DNA of 64,000 bases, from NCBI RefSeq assembly GCF_964656455.1, contig NC_135722.1, positions 92,747,313-92,811,312 of the forward strand. The letters run 5' to 3'. Source of the stretch: Halichoerus grypus (taxonomy: Eukaryota > Chordata > Mammalia > Carnivora > Phocidae). Position numbers and translations under genes: made by a program. How positions within the stretch are numbered: position 1 is the first letter of the stretch; every line of letters begins with the position of its first letter. Under the pieces are notes generated by a model. That model was not told the origin of the DNA and searched no databases. It saw only the letters and a program-made list of their open reading frames with translations. Shown piece after piece: positions 46,000 through 56,119 of this stretch.

Positions 46000-47225
46000 A
46001 CTGACATATAATCTCTCTCATTTGAGCAACTTCAAAGTCTTTTCTTGCTACCTCCACATCCCTGTGTATCCTTCTTCTTTCTCCTCTTCCACCTCCCCTG
46101 AAGCTGAGGTTTACTCCAGCCAGTGCTCTTGGTTCAACCCCCTCCTCCTTGTTATGAAGCTCATGCATCAGTGACTGCCCTTTTCCCACAAATTTGGTCT
46201 TTCCTTCTGAGTTGACTTCTAAGCTTTTGCCGATATGACCTTCCCAGAAAAATCCTTACTTATCCTAAAGTTTCCTATCAACAATTTCACTCCCACTATC
46301 AAATGTTTTGCAAATATAATCAAACCAATCGCATCACTAGTTTTGCACCAACACTTCTTGTTCTTCTTCCATAATATGGCCTCCTCTTGACCCTCAGCTG
46401 AAACTCCTCATAAGGTCATCAGTGATTTCCTGATTACCAAGTCTCCCAGCCAATTTTTAACCCACTTAAGTCTCTGCTACCACACTCACTATCAGTATGG
46501 AACATTCCCACCCCCACTTTCGTCCCTGACACAGCACTATTTTGATTTCCTATCACTTTGATCACTCTGTTTCCATCTCTGTTACTGGCCTGACTGCTGC
46601 CTCTACCCTCCTAAATTTAGGTATCCTTAGATCTCTTATACTTTATAGTCTCTCTTTCAAATATCAGCCATTTCCATTACTTCAATTATCACTCTATAAG
46701 AATGACTCTCCTATCCTGATGACTAAATCCATGATCTCTTCTGAGGACCAGATTTAAATTTCTGGGCAATCTATCAGAATCTGCGACACAAAATATACCA
46801 AACAAAATCTAAGGTTCATCAGTTTTTTCCCCAAATCACCACTGCTGCTATCTTTTCTATGACTTTGGATGGCATCGAAGTTGTCTCCTCCTCCATGACT
46901 AGTGTGAACTTTCTTCCCTGCCTCACACTTGGTCATTTGCCAAATCCAATGTATTACACCTTCACATTTTCTTCTGAATCAGATATCTCCCACTCATACT
47001 GCCCTACATCAGCTCCTTTTTCCTTCTTACTACAGCTAAAGCAATCATTTCTCCTATTTTTCCCATTCCATGTCTCTTATTCTGCCAGATTAATTTTCCT
47101 AAACCCCATTTTATATCACCTCACTCACATGCTTTAAAATCTCCAATGACTCCCAATTATCTCTCAGACTAAGTCTAGACTCCTTAAAAGGCATTAAAGA
47201 CTGTTTACTTAATTTAATGTTTCCA
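46000..47225 (+). mobile_element. L2 LINE, reverse-transcriptase region
   Basis: Sense L2: CATAAGGTCATCAGTGATTT (46413) corresponds to the conserved start of the RT finger region, and AATTATCACTCTATAAGAAT (46685) sits where the catalytic YADD codons should be, now destroyed. TCCAATGACTCCCAATTATC (47141) is the later 3' segment. Stops in every frame. Confidence 0.6.
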
Positions 47226-47354
47226 GCATTATTTCTCTAAGTGTATCCAGGGTTGAGATGAACTAAATCATTCACTTTCCCTATCTCAGGTCTGAAACTT
47301 CTCTGCTTCTATGCTTTTGTTCATGTTGGCTTACCTGTAAAGAATGTCATGCTT

Positions 47355-47562
47355 GGGGCGCCTGGGTGGCTCAGTCGTTAAGCGTCTGCCTTCGGCTCAG
47401 GTCATGATCCCAGGGTCCTGGGATCGAGCCCCGCATCGGGCTCCCTGCTCCGCGGGAAGCCTGCTTCTCCCTCTCCCACTCCCCCTGCTTGTGTTCCCTC
47501 TCTCGCTGTGTCTCTCTCTGTCAAATAAATAAATAAAATCTTTAAAAAAAAAAAAAAAAAAA
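47355..47562 (+). mobile_element. Can-SINE, least diverged copy in the window
   Basis: Carries the full young head (GGGGCGCCTGGGTGGCTCAG, GAGCCCCGCATCGGGC), complete CT body, (AAAT)n and an uninterrupted A tail of about 22. Perfect target duplication AAGAATGTCATGCTT at 47340-47354 and 47563-47577. Confidence 0.96.
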
Positions 47563-47577
47563 AAGAATGTCATGCTT

Positions 47578-48519
47578 TTCAAACACTTCCTATTGAAATC
47601 TTATCTTTGTTTCAGGAAGGTTTTAAATGTACCTTTTTTGGTGGACCTTTTACTGTTTGAGGTGTAGCCGACCTTTTAGCTGGTCCTCTATATCTTACTC
47701 TTACTCTGTTTTATAATATAACCATTTGTAAATGTGCCGCCTTCTCACTCCTGATGTCTGATCCTCACTATAGATTGTGTCTTTAATACTATTTTCCAAG
47801 AACTTTGCTAATTTCTGCAAATTCAAAGATGAATTAAAATTTTTGTAATTTCCCTGGGAAATTCAAACTTTCCTTACCCAAAGGAAGCCTGTATTTATAT
47901 TTTTCATCCTCATTCCCCAATGCAGGTTTCTCATTCATCTGAAAGGTGAGTGAGTTCCTACTCTCACTCCTTTAAGGGTGGAGAACATAGAGAAGGTGGG
48001 GCCATCTTTACCACCATGGCAAGGGAAATTGTGTTCTCCAATCCCCATGTTGGAATTCAGAATGCAAATCTTTGCACTAGGAGGGAGAACACAGACTAGT
48101 GATGGAAACAGACCCCAGCGCACCCAGTTACAAGGTTATTTGACAAACGCTGTGATAGAAGTGTGGGGTGTGGGCATCATCTCCATCATGGTGTGGGAGA
48201 ATGGACGAAGAAATCCGAGGGCAGGATGAAAGACCTTGGCAGCCACTCAATCAGGTGTTCTCAGTGTGACTTCATTAATCATTCTGAAACACAAAGTCCA
48301 GCTCTGTGCCTTTCCCAAACACTCAGCATAGTCACATTCTCTTATAAGTACTTACAGAAATGCAATATTTTTAAAAAGCTATGTTATTGTTTCATATGGT
48401 CTGAATATGGAGTCTCTTCCCTCTCTTCCTCCAAGTCCTGGAGTTGTTGTGTTGAGCTCCTCCTGGCAACACACAGCTGCTAGTGGAAATCTGAGACCCA
48501 CCATTAGTGTGGGACATCA
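47578..48519. other. Unique stretch, nothing recognised
   Basis: No repeat or gene signature, only short chance frames. Confidence 0.4.
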
Positions 48520-48660
48520 AAGAATAGAAAACAGAATTGGTGGTTTTGCCACATACAAGTTGAGTGGCCAAGTCACTGAACTTCTGTTGACTTTAGTTTT
48601 CTAAAAAAAAAAAAAGAGAGAGAGAGAGCTATAATGCCTACTCCTTATTTATGAATTTAT
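48520..48660 (+). mobile_element. MIR fragment
   Basis: TTGCCACATACAAGTTGAGT, GCCAAGTCACTGAACTTCTG, then an (A)n(GA)n tract and ATAATGCCTACTCC. Its layout resembles the MIR at 50733. Confidence 0.6.
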
Positions 48661-48684
48661 GAAGAAGGGAGGAAATAGTGTTTA

Positions 48685-48889
48685 TTTTTTTAAAGATTTT
48701 ATTTATTTATTTAATTGACAGAGAGAGAGAGAGACAGCGTGAGGGGGAACACAAGTAGGGGGAGTGGGAGAGGGAGAAGCAGGCCTCCCGCTGAGCAGGG
48801 AGCCCGATGCGGGGCTCAATCCCAGGACCCCAGGATCATGACCTGAGCCTAAGGCAGTCGCTTAACCAACTGAGCCACCCAGGCGCCCC
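48685..48889 (-). mobile_element. Can-SINE
   Basis: Antisense. Perfect target duplication GGAAATAGTGTTTA at 48671-48684 and 48890-48903. Confidence 0.95.
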
Positions 48890-48919
48890 GGAAATAGTGT
48901 TTATTAAGTTTATGCTAAG

Positions 48920-49030
48920 AGGTGCCTGGCTGGTGCAGTTGATAGAGCATGTGACTCTTGATCTCAGGGTTGTGAGTTCAAGCCCCAAGCCGGGCATAGA
49001 GCTTACTTAAAAAAAAAAGAAAAAAGAAAA
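48920..49030 (+). mobile_element. Short tRNA-derived SINE
   Basis: AGGTGCCTGGCTGGTGCAGT head, short tail, no CT body. Perfect target duplication AAGTTTATGCTAAG at 48906-48919 and 49031-49044. Confidence 0.94.
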
Positions 49031-49085
49031 AAGTTTATGCTAAGGGCCAGGTGTTGCTCCAGGTGATTTATATGTTTAATTCATT

Positions 49086-49277
49086 TTTTTTTTTTTTAAG
49101 ATTTTATTTGACAGAGAGAGACAGCGAGAGAGGGAACACAAGCAGGGGGAGTGGGAAAGGGAGAAGCAGGTTTCCCGCTGAGCAGGGAGCCCAATGCGGG
49201 GCTCGATCCCAGGACCCTGAGATCATGACCTGAGCTGAAGGCAGTAGCTTAACCAACTGAACCACCCAGGCACCCCA
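49086..49277 (-). mobile_element. Can-SINE
   Basis: Antisense, young subtype. Perfect target duplication ATATGTTTAATTCATT at 49070-49085 and 49278-49293. Confidence 0.95.
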
Positions 49278-49559
49278 ATATGTTTAATTCATTTAATCTT
49301 CATAAATAGCTACAAGGTAGGTAGTATTATTATTGTTTTCATTTTGACAGAAGAAACTAAGGTTCAGAAGAATTAAGTAACTTGTCCAAGGTACAGAAAT
49401 AACAGGCAGAGTATCCAGGATAAACCTGTCTGATCCCAAAGATACCATTCTTTTCCATTGCTCCATTTAGCCACTCCAAATCATGGCCTTACTTGAAAAT
49501 GGCAGTGTTATTCAGTGATACATGCCCCAAATTAAGAATCAGGAGTGTATTACCTGCAT

Positions 49560-49840
49560 CTACAAGGTGATCCTCTCAGGACACTCTTTAACCCCCAATC
49601 TACCATTTCCTTTCTTTGGGAAATTTTACTCATCTACTCAAATATTACCTCTTTCAAAACTTTCCCAGCTACCTCCCTGCTCCCCAGGCTCAAAGTATAA
49701 TCTGTGACTCCATCTTCCAGGCTACCTATATACAATAACCATACAATTTCAGTTATTGTTTTAAAGCCACAGACTAATGCAATACCTAGCATAGAGTAAG
49801 CACTCAGTAAAAATTTTATAAATGAATGAATAAGTGAAGT
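49560..49840 (+). mobile_element. L2 3' end
   Basis: ACTCATCTACTCAAATATTA, CTAGCATAGAGTAAGCACTC, ATAAATGAATGAATAAG. Confidence 0.7.
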
Positions 49841-49993
49841 TTAACAGGATGCAAGTAATTTAATCTCTCTAGATATCAATTTTCTCCATCTTTAAAATAG
49901 ATGACTAGGCTCTCATATGTCACATATATCATGAGAATTCAATGAAATATGTTGTGTTCATAAAAATAAAACTGTAAAATGAGGCCAAGCAGT

Positions 49994-50014
49994 TGTTCCT
50001 TTTGAAAAGGAACA
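49994..50014. repeat. Perfect 21-nt palindrome
   Basis: Ten-base arms (TGTTCCTTTT and its complement) around one G. Ends exactly where the left arm of the large inverted repeat begins. Confidence 0.95.
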
Positions 50015-50235
50015 TAGACATTATTCTCTTTCTCTCTCTTTCCTTTTTTTTTTTTTTGAGGAAATAAATGTAAGAGAAGTTAAATGACTTGCTCATTCAA
50101 CTTGTATATGACAGAACTATGACTCAAACCCAAGGCTCTTTGTCTTCAAAGTCTTAAGGGCTAACTTCTTCCTATAAGATCTTCACCATCAAAAGACACT
50201 TCCATGTGCAAATCAATCAGAAAGTTAATGACTCC
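50015..50235 (-). repeat. Inverted duplication, left arm
   Basis: 221 bases that are the reverse complement of 50633-50855 at about 97% identity (a handful of substitutions, small indels and a poly(A) length difference). It ends abruptly inside MIR sequence at TAGACATTATT, so this is the derived copy. Confidence 0.93.
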
Positions 50236-50333
50236 CCCATACACAAAACAGACCAACAACAAGGAGTTTTTCATTCATATTAATCCATGTGAGCTCTCTA
50301 AATGATAAGTGACTATAAGCCCTCTCCACTCTG

Positions 50334-50431
50334 GAAGAAAGAAAGAAAAAAGATAAAAGAAAGAGAGAGAGAGAGGAAAGGAAAGGAAGGAAAGAAGGAA
50401 GGAAGGAAGGAAAGAGAGAAAGAAAGAAGGA

Positions 50432-50463
<32 letters not shown>

Positions 50464-50478
50464 AAAGAAAGAAAGAAC
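50334..50478 (+). repeat. (GAAA)n/(GGAA)n purine tract
   Basis: About 145 bases of GAAA, GAGA and GGAA units in the 397-base spacer of the inverted repeat. One strand is all purine. Confidence 0.93.
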
Positions 50479-50632
50479 ACAAATTATATTGGATTTTTTC
50501 TTGTCTACTTACTTAGATTCCATACTTTTCTGTAATACTTGAAGCTTTGTGAGTAAAGGGGTTATACCTACTTTTTCTTACATATAAATACACAAACACA
50601 GAGCACTCATCTTAGGACTTCACACTGCATAA

Positions 50633-50855
50633 GGAGTCATTAACTTTCTGATTGATTTGCACATGGAAGTGTCTTTTGATGGTGAAGATCTTATAGGAAG
50701 AAGTTAAGTCCTTAAGACTTTGAAGACAAAGAGCCTTGGGTTTGAGTCATAGTTCTGCCATATACAAGTTGAATGAGCAAGTCATTTAACTTCTCTTATA
50801 TTTATTTCCTCAAAAAAAAAAAAAAAGGAGAGAGAGAGAAAGAGAATAATGTCTA
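50633..50855 (+). repeat. Inverted duplication, right arm
   Basis: Probable source copy: MIR sequence crosses its outer edge without a break and continues to about 50915. Confidence 0.93.
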
Positions 50856-50915
50856 CTCCTTAAAATCGTTGTAAGGATTAAATGAGTTAAATCCATACAA
50901 AGTGCATAGCATTGT
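50733..50915 (+). mobile_element. MIR SINE
   Basis: GCCTTGGGTTTGAGTCATAG, GAGCAAGTCATTTAACTTCT, TCGTTGTAAGGATTAAATGA, GTGCATAGCATTGTTCTGG. An (A)n(GA)n tract sits in the middle. Confidence 0.82.
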
Positions 50916-51316
50916 TCTGGGGCCAAAGCACACTCTCAAATATTATGATAATGATGAAGATAATGATGTTGGTGATGAAAATGATAACAAAGGCATTGAC
51001 AAATCATGAAAGGTTGATTATTTCTCATCATGCTGAAGTTAACAGCTGGGTACATCTCTGTAAGGATTAAAGAAATAATCTAAACAGGAGCCTAACACCT
51101 CATGGATTTATGAGACTTTACAAAATCCAAAACACATCCACCCATTAGTTCATTTGTACTTCCAGTAACTCTGGGAGGAAGACAATTAGAGAGAGAAAAT
51201 TGGTTCAGAGTGGTCAAGTGAAAATGTCAGTACTATCTCAGAGCCGAAAGAGGCCTGAGACAGACATCCTGTCCCCCACCTGAGGGTCATTTTGTGGTTT
51301 CTTTTTCTCCTTCTTC
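50916..51316. other. Unique DNA with a MIR-like fragment
   Basis: 51095-51260 resembles an antisense MIR (AACTCTGGGAGGAAGACAAT). Nothing else. Confidence 0.4.
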
Positions 51317-51333
51317 AATATTGTTTCTGATGA

Positions 51334-51538
51334 GGGGCGCCTGGGTGGCTCAGTCGTTAAGCGTCTGCCTTTGGCCCAGGTCATGATCCCAGGGTCCTGG
51401 GATCAGGCCCCGCATCGGGCTCCCTGCTCGGCGGGAAGCCTGCTTCTCCCTCTCCCACTCCCCCTGCTTGTGTTTCCTCTCTCACTATGTCTCTCTCTGT
51501 CAAATAAATAAATAAATAAAAATCTTTAAAAAAAAAAA
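51334..51538 (+). mobile_element. Can-SINE
   Basis: Sense young subtype. Perfect 17-bp target duplication AATATTGTTTCTGATGA at 51317-51333 and 51539-51555. Confidence 0.95.
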
Positions 51539-51555
51539 AATATTGTTTCTGATGA

Positions 51556-52890
51556 GCATTGAGTCATCCAGGGCTCAGGTGTTGTTTCTTCTGCACCAAA
51601 CATCAGAATAACCAGATGTTTTAGTTCAGCAGCAAAGGCAATAAGGACCTTATTTCTCCAAAAGTCTTTCTCCTTGTGTCTAGCCTAAGAGCCCAAGCCA
51701 GAAATGCATAAGAAATTATGCCAGAGTAACAGCAATACTTGAAATATAACTTTTCTTCTGGGAAGCTTGAAGTACCTTATCACCAGTTATATTTTCTTTT
51801 TCCCCATTCAAATGTTTAGATTATTATAACTACCTATTGACAGCTTTCTCATAGATGTGTACCATGGGCTTCCTGAAGATTGGTTAAGATCAGTGACACT
51901 GGCTACTCTTGCCCATAGGACGTGTTATGAGTGTTTGTGGGGCACTCCTGGATGTCAAGAGTGTTCTGGCTTCCCTGATCAGCAGATGAAATTCAATTCA
52001 ATTCAACAAACATTTTTGGCCTCATTTTACCTGCCAGGTTCTCTGCCATGTGAAGATCCAGGAAGGGATTGCATAGTCTAGTCATATTGTCACTATTTCC
52101 TGTCCTAATCCCAAACTTCCCTTGGCTGGCGACAGTAACCACACAGCTGGCATTCGGATGAGGGAATGATTTGGGGGAGCCTGATATCTCCCAGTCCCAC
52201 ATGTGCTCTTTGCCACAGTTTAAAATAAACATGTTTTTTTACTCTCCTTGTCCCATGGGTTATGCACTATTTTTCAAAATCCATTTAGAATAGCAAAAGC
52301 AGGTCACTCGACTTGCCTACATTGGGCTCTGATGTCTGCATCTTGACTCTTAGTTCAGGTATGTGTTGATCTTGAAATGCATCAAGAAGGGGCCCACACC
52401 GTCTCTCCCATCTGTAGCTCCCCTGTTCCTTCCCAGCCCCCCCTTTTCAGGAGATAATTTTGCTTCCTTTACTAAGATCCATATGTGTATCCTAAGATCT
52501 CTCTCTGCTTTATCTTTACTCAGTGTCACTGCCCCTAATGCTGTTTCTAATTTCCCCCCATAATCTTAGTGAAATGGGTTTCTTTCCTTAGGAAAAGTAA
52601 CATCTCCATGCATATCTCAGATGCCATTCCTCTCTTGCTGTCAGAGTCATTTTTTCCCCTCTACCTCAAAATCTCTAAATACCTCAGGCCCCATACACTT
52701 CTCTCCTCTTTCTCAATCTCTGAGCACAGTTGGCTGGAGTCCCCTGTAAGGAGGAGTGTCCCTCAAGTCTCAATATTTTCTTTCCTTGTCTATTGTGGCA
52801 TTGTGTCTTTCTGATCTCCCATTTCTCTGATTTTTTTTTTTTTTCTGTTCCCTCTACTGATTATGGCCTGGGGTCCTCACCCTTTCCACC
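51556..52890. other. Unclassified 1.3-kb block
   Basis: 52490-52800 is CT-rich and may be old L2; not supportable. No gene recognised. Confidence 0.35.
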
Positions 52891-52904
52891 CTATTCTTAC
52901 TCAT

Positions 52905-53570
52905 TCATCCATCCATTTATTCATTCATTCAGGATTCATAGAGGATCTAATAATCTGCCTGGTACCAACCTGGGCATAGGAGTACAGCAGCAAACAGAGC
53001 AAACAAGGCTGCTTTCATGAAGCTTACATCTTGACAGGAGGAAACAGAAAATAAGCAAATGCATTAAATTTCAAATAAAATAATTCTTGGATAGTAAGAG
53101 AAGATATAAAGAACAAGAAGCAGGATAATGACATAGAGAGTAGCTTCAGATGGGGAAGTGAGCAGGAAACCAGTTTAGAAAGCATGACCAGGAGTGCCAC
53201 ACTAAGGAGAAGTCACTTGAGGCAAGACCTTAATGATAAGAAACCAGCCACAGGATAAAGAGCATTCTGGGAAGAGGGGACTTCTGGCACAAAGGCTCTA
53301 TGTTGAGAAAAAGCTTAATAAGTTTGTGTAATGGAACATTGTAAACAAGACAGGGAATGGTAGACACAAGTGTGAAAATCTAGCCAGACCTTAGGGCAGG
53401 CCTTGTTAGGCCATGGTGAGGAGTCTAGATTTTATTAAGTGCAATAAAATGCCATTGAAGGACTTTAAGCAAGAAAGGTACATGATCTTATAAAATACAA
53501 AAAGTGCTCTGGCTACTGTTTGTAGACTAAAATGGATGGTTTCCTCATCAGCTGTAAAGGGAAGATGGTC
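52905..53570 (-). mobile_element. L2 LINE 3' part
   Basis: Antisense: (ATTC)n then CTTTCATGAAGCTTACATCT, AGCATTCTGGGAAGAGGGGA, CTAGATTTTATTAAGTGCAA, AAAAAGTGCTCTGGCTACTG in the L2 order. Confidence 0.8.
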
Positions 53571-54580
53571 ATAAGATTGGAAAAGATTAAAAACAAAACA
53601 GTAAAAAAAAGTACTGAAACCAAAATGGCAGAAAGGAGGAAGGCATAACTTAAACAATTAAAATGAGTTAAAAATTCTTAGAACAAGGCAGAATGTACTT
53701 CAGGGAACTTAAGGTACTTTCAAGAGTGATGGGGAGCTACTGCCAAAAATCAAAGGAAATGTCAGAAAACTGGAAAGACCAAATGCTCCTATTTTCAATA
53801 GAAGAGAGAGTGTCACATGCAAACTAGAGGCAAATAAGCTGTTTCTAAAATCTCATGTAAAATCCTCAAAGTGGACAAGTAAACATTTAGAAAAGAACAT
53901 TGTGATTATTTCCTAATAGCACAAATGGATGTAAGAAAAATTATGTAAAATTAAGCCAGTTCCCACTGTGGTGGTGGTGGTGGTTGTGGGGGTGGTATTG
54001 ACAGATTTATCAGACTGAAAATATCTCAGTTGCTCTATGTATTTGGATGGGACTTTCAATAAAATCATAGAATCTCAAAGGTTGTTGGAACTTTATTAGT
54101 AATCTATTCCAAATTTCTAACCTGTAGAAGATTTTTTTTTTCCTGCAACATCCCAGTAATTCTTTGGAAAACAACTGCTTGAACATAACAAAAGGTAATT
54201 CATTTCACTTTGGAATCATTTGAAATATATTGCTGAAAATCTATTTCCATGTAAGTGTAAACCATTGATCCTACCTCTTTTCTCTGGACCATTATCAATG
54301 TAATTTTTCTCACATACACCCTTTGTGTTAAGTTTTCAGGATGTGTCATGCTGTAAGTATGGAAAATAGAGAGACACATTTCAGTATTTGTGATTGAGCA
54401 ACCATATCAAAAAGTCTAATTAGTAGCTCATTGTCAAGCTAGAGTGAGATCTCTAAAAGCATGTCAATGGACTCTTCTTTGGTTTTTTTCCCCCTATCTA
54501 TTAAAAAAAAACACCTATGTTTGGATCAGGTGATTGTCAAGCCGAGAGATAAAACAAAGCTGAAGAAGAAAGATATGTTG
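53571..54580. other. Unclassified block with (GGT)n
   Basis: A (GGT)n run sits at 53969-53996. 54060-54110 resembles an antisense MIR3 (ATCATAGAATCTCAAAGG). The rest is not recognised. Confidence 0.35.
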
Positions 54581-54589
54581 GATGATTGA

Positions 54590-55375
54590 ATGTGGATTCA
54601 ATAAGAGTATTAACAGGATGTGACAATTAGTTGAAACTGATAAATTTTAACAGCAATAAATGTAGTTCCATAATCATTTTTCCAAAATTCCCAGTATAAC
54701 TAAAAACGACTCTGCAACAGTTCAAGTGAAAAATACTTAGGACTTTTAATTGACCACAAGCTCATAATGAGTGAGATATGGCAGTAAATGTATTTGAATA
54801 GACATACCCTCTAAAGCAAGTGTGGCCATAATTCCCCTGGATTTATACTAGTTAGACCACACAGGGAACATCATTTCCTGTTCTAAATGTCACTTTGAGA
54901 ATCATGCTGACAAACTACAAATCCTCCTGAGAAAGTGACAAAAACAGTTTCGGGACCACTTAGTGGAGTGTGGGGAGGGAAGAGGACTGTACAGAATTCT
55001 ACTGAATGTAAAGAAGAACTTCTTTAAGCAATAGAAGGGACAGGTACCTGGGTGGCTCAGTCGGTTAAGCATCTGCCTTCAGCTCAGGTCACGATCCCAG
55101 GTCCTGGGATGGAGTCTGGCATAGTCCCTGCTCAGTGGGGAGTCTACCTCTCCCTCTGCCCCTTCCCGCCCACTCATGCTCTCTCTCGCTCTCTCTTTCA
55201 AATAAAAAAATAAAATATTTTTAAAAAAAAAACAGAAGGGACTAACTTAGGAAATAGTAAGCTCTTACCACTAGAAAGAGTTGAGTCTATTCATCAGGAA
55301 TGTTCTTGGGGGATTCATGAATTGAACAGGTTGAATTAAGTCAACTTTAACTTCTCTTTCAAGCTTAATACACTG
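54590..55375 (+). mobile_element. L3 (CR1) LINE fragment, split by a SINE
   Basis: Phrases in L3/CR1 order: TTAGGACTTTTAATTGACCA, TAGTTAGACCACACAGGGAA, TAAAGAAGAACTTCTTTAAG, and after the SINE CATCAGGAATGTTCTTGGGG. Very diverged, so assignment depends on the order of landmarks. Confidence 0.6.
55042..55230 (+). mobile_element. Can-SINE, older subtype
   Basis: AGGTACCTGGGTGGCTCAGT head. Target duplication AATAGAAGGGAC / AACAGAAGGGAC. Confidence 0.92.
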
Positions 55376-56119
55376 AGCTTCAAAGGGCTGGCCTCCAAAA
55401 ACAACATAGAATTTATGACCTGGTGGCTCCATGCCCAGGAAGAAGGTCCTATCTTGGCGACCTTCTGCTGTTCTGTCATATGTTAGGAAAGAGAATTTCC
55501 TGCCTGTGGTTCGTTTACAGTCAGCTGTTACTCTCCCGTTCTTTTTTGGAATATCAATGTCAAGCTTCCCCTTTTGGAAAGGGAGCAGGAGGGAATAAGA
55601 AGGGGGAGGGGGAGATTTTTGTATTAATCTTTCATTTCAGTTCCAGGCATTCCTAATCTGTTATGTCAGTTTGAATTTATAACAAATCAGAGTTTGAATT
55701 TAAAGTTTCAGGTTTCCCTTCCAGCGATGGGGCGGGGGCGCTGAAACAGCTGCTAGGACTAGGGAGTGGCTAATAGTTGGAGGAAGCCAAACCACAATCT
55801 ATCTGTTTTTAAACTAAAAAAAAAGGAAAAGAAAAAAAGCGATTAGAGCAAGAGGGAGCTGCTCCCACCCACGGCACCACTCTTGCGCTAACCTTTGGGT
55901 CACCTCACTGGATGAGGAGGTGAACACGGGAACAGGTGCACCTCATCCCTACCTCACTTCTCCCAAGCAGGGATTTTCTTGCTGTGTTCAGTGTGCCCGG
56001 AACTAATTAATCAGGCCAGACAGAATAGATTGGGAGAACAGAAGGGGATGGGGTCGGGGGAGAGAAGCCCGGAGCTTCTCATGTACAGTGTACATTACAG
56101 ATGACATCATTGCCTGAAA
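55376..56119. other. SCN3B upstream flank
   Basis: Repeat-free approach to the CpG island. A GC box, GGGGCGGGGGCGCTG, lies at 55730-55744. No open frame of note. Confidence 0.5.

Larger units (their letters stand above)
48890..49480 (-). mobile_element. MIR SINE broken by SINEs
   Basis: Antisense MIR reads GTGTTTATTAAG / TTTATGCTAAGGGCCAGGTG / TTCATTTAATCTTCATAAAT / ACTTGTCCAAGGTACAGAAA across the insertions at 48920-49030 and 49086-49277. Confidence 0.8.

Noticed and set aside
47355..47460. tRNA-like heads with RNA polymerase III box motifs
   Set aside because: They are SINE heads descended from tRNA-Lys, followed by a SINE body and tail, not functional tRNA genes.
50334..50478. Regular short repeats considered as an array with spacers (CRISPR-like)
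   Set aside because: It is a simple GAAA/GGAA purine tract in a mammalian genome with no unique spacers.
56082..56094. Palindrome TGTACAGTGTACA resembling a steroid-receptor element
   Set aside because: Half-sites are everted relative to the receptor consensus (GTACAnnnTGTAC order needed).
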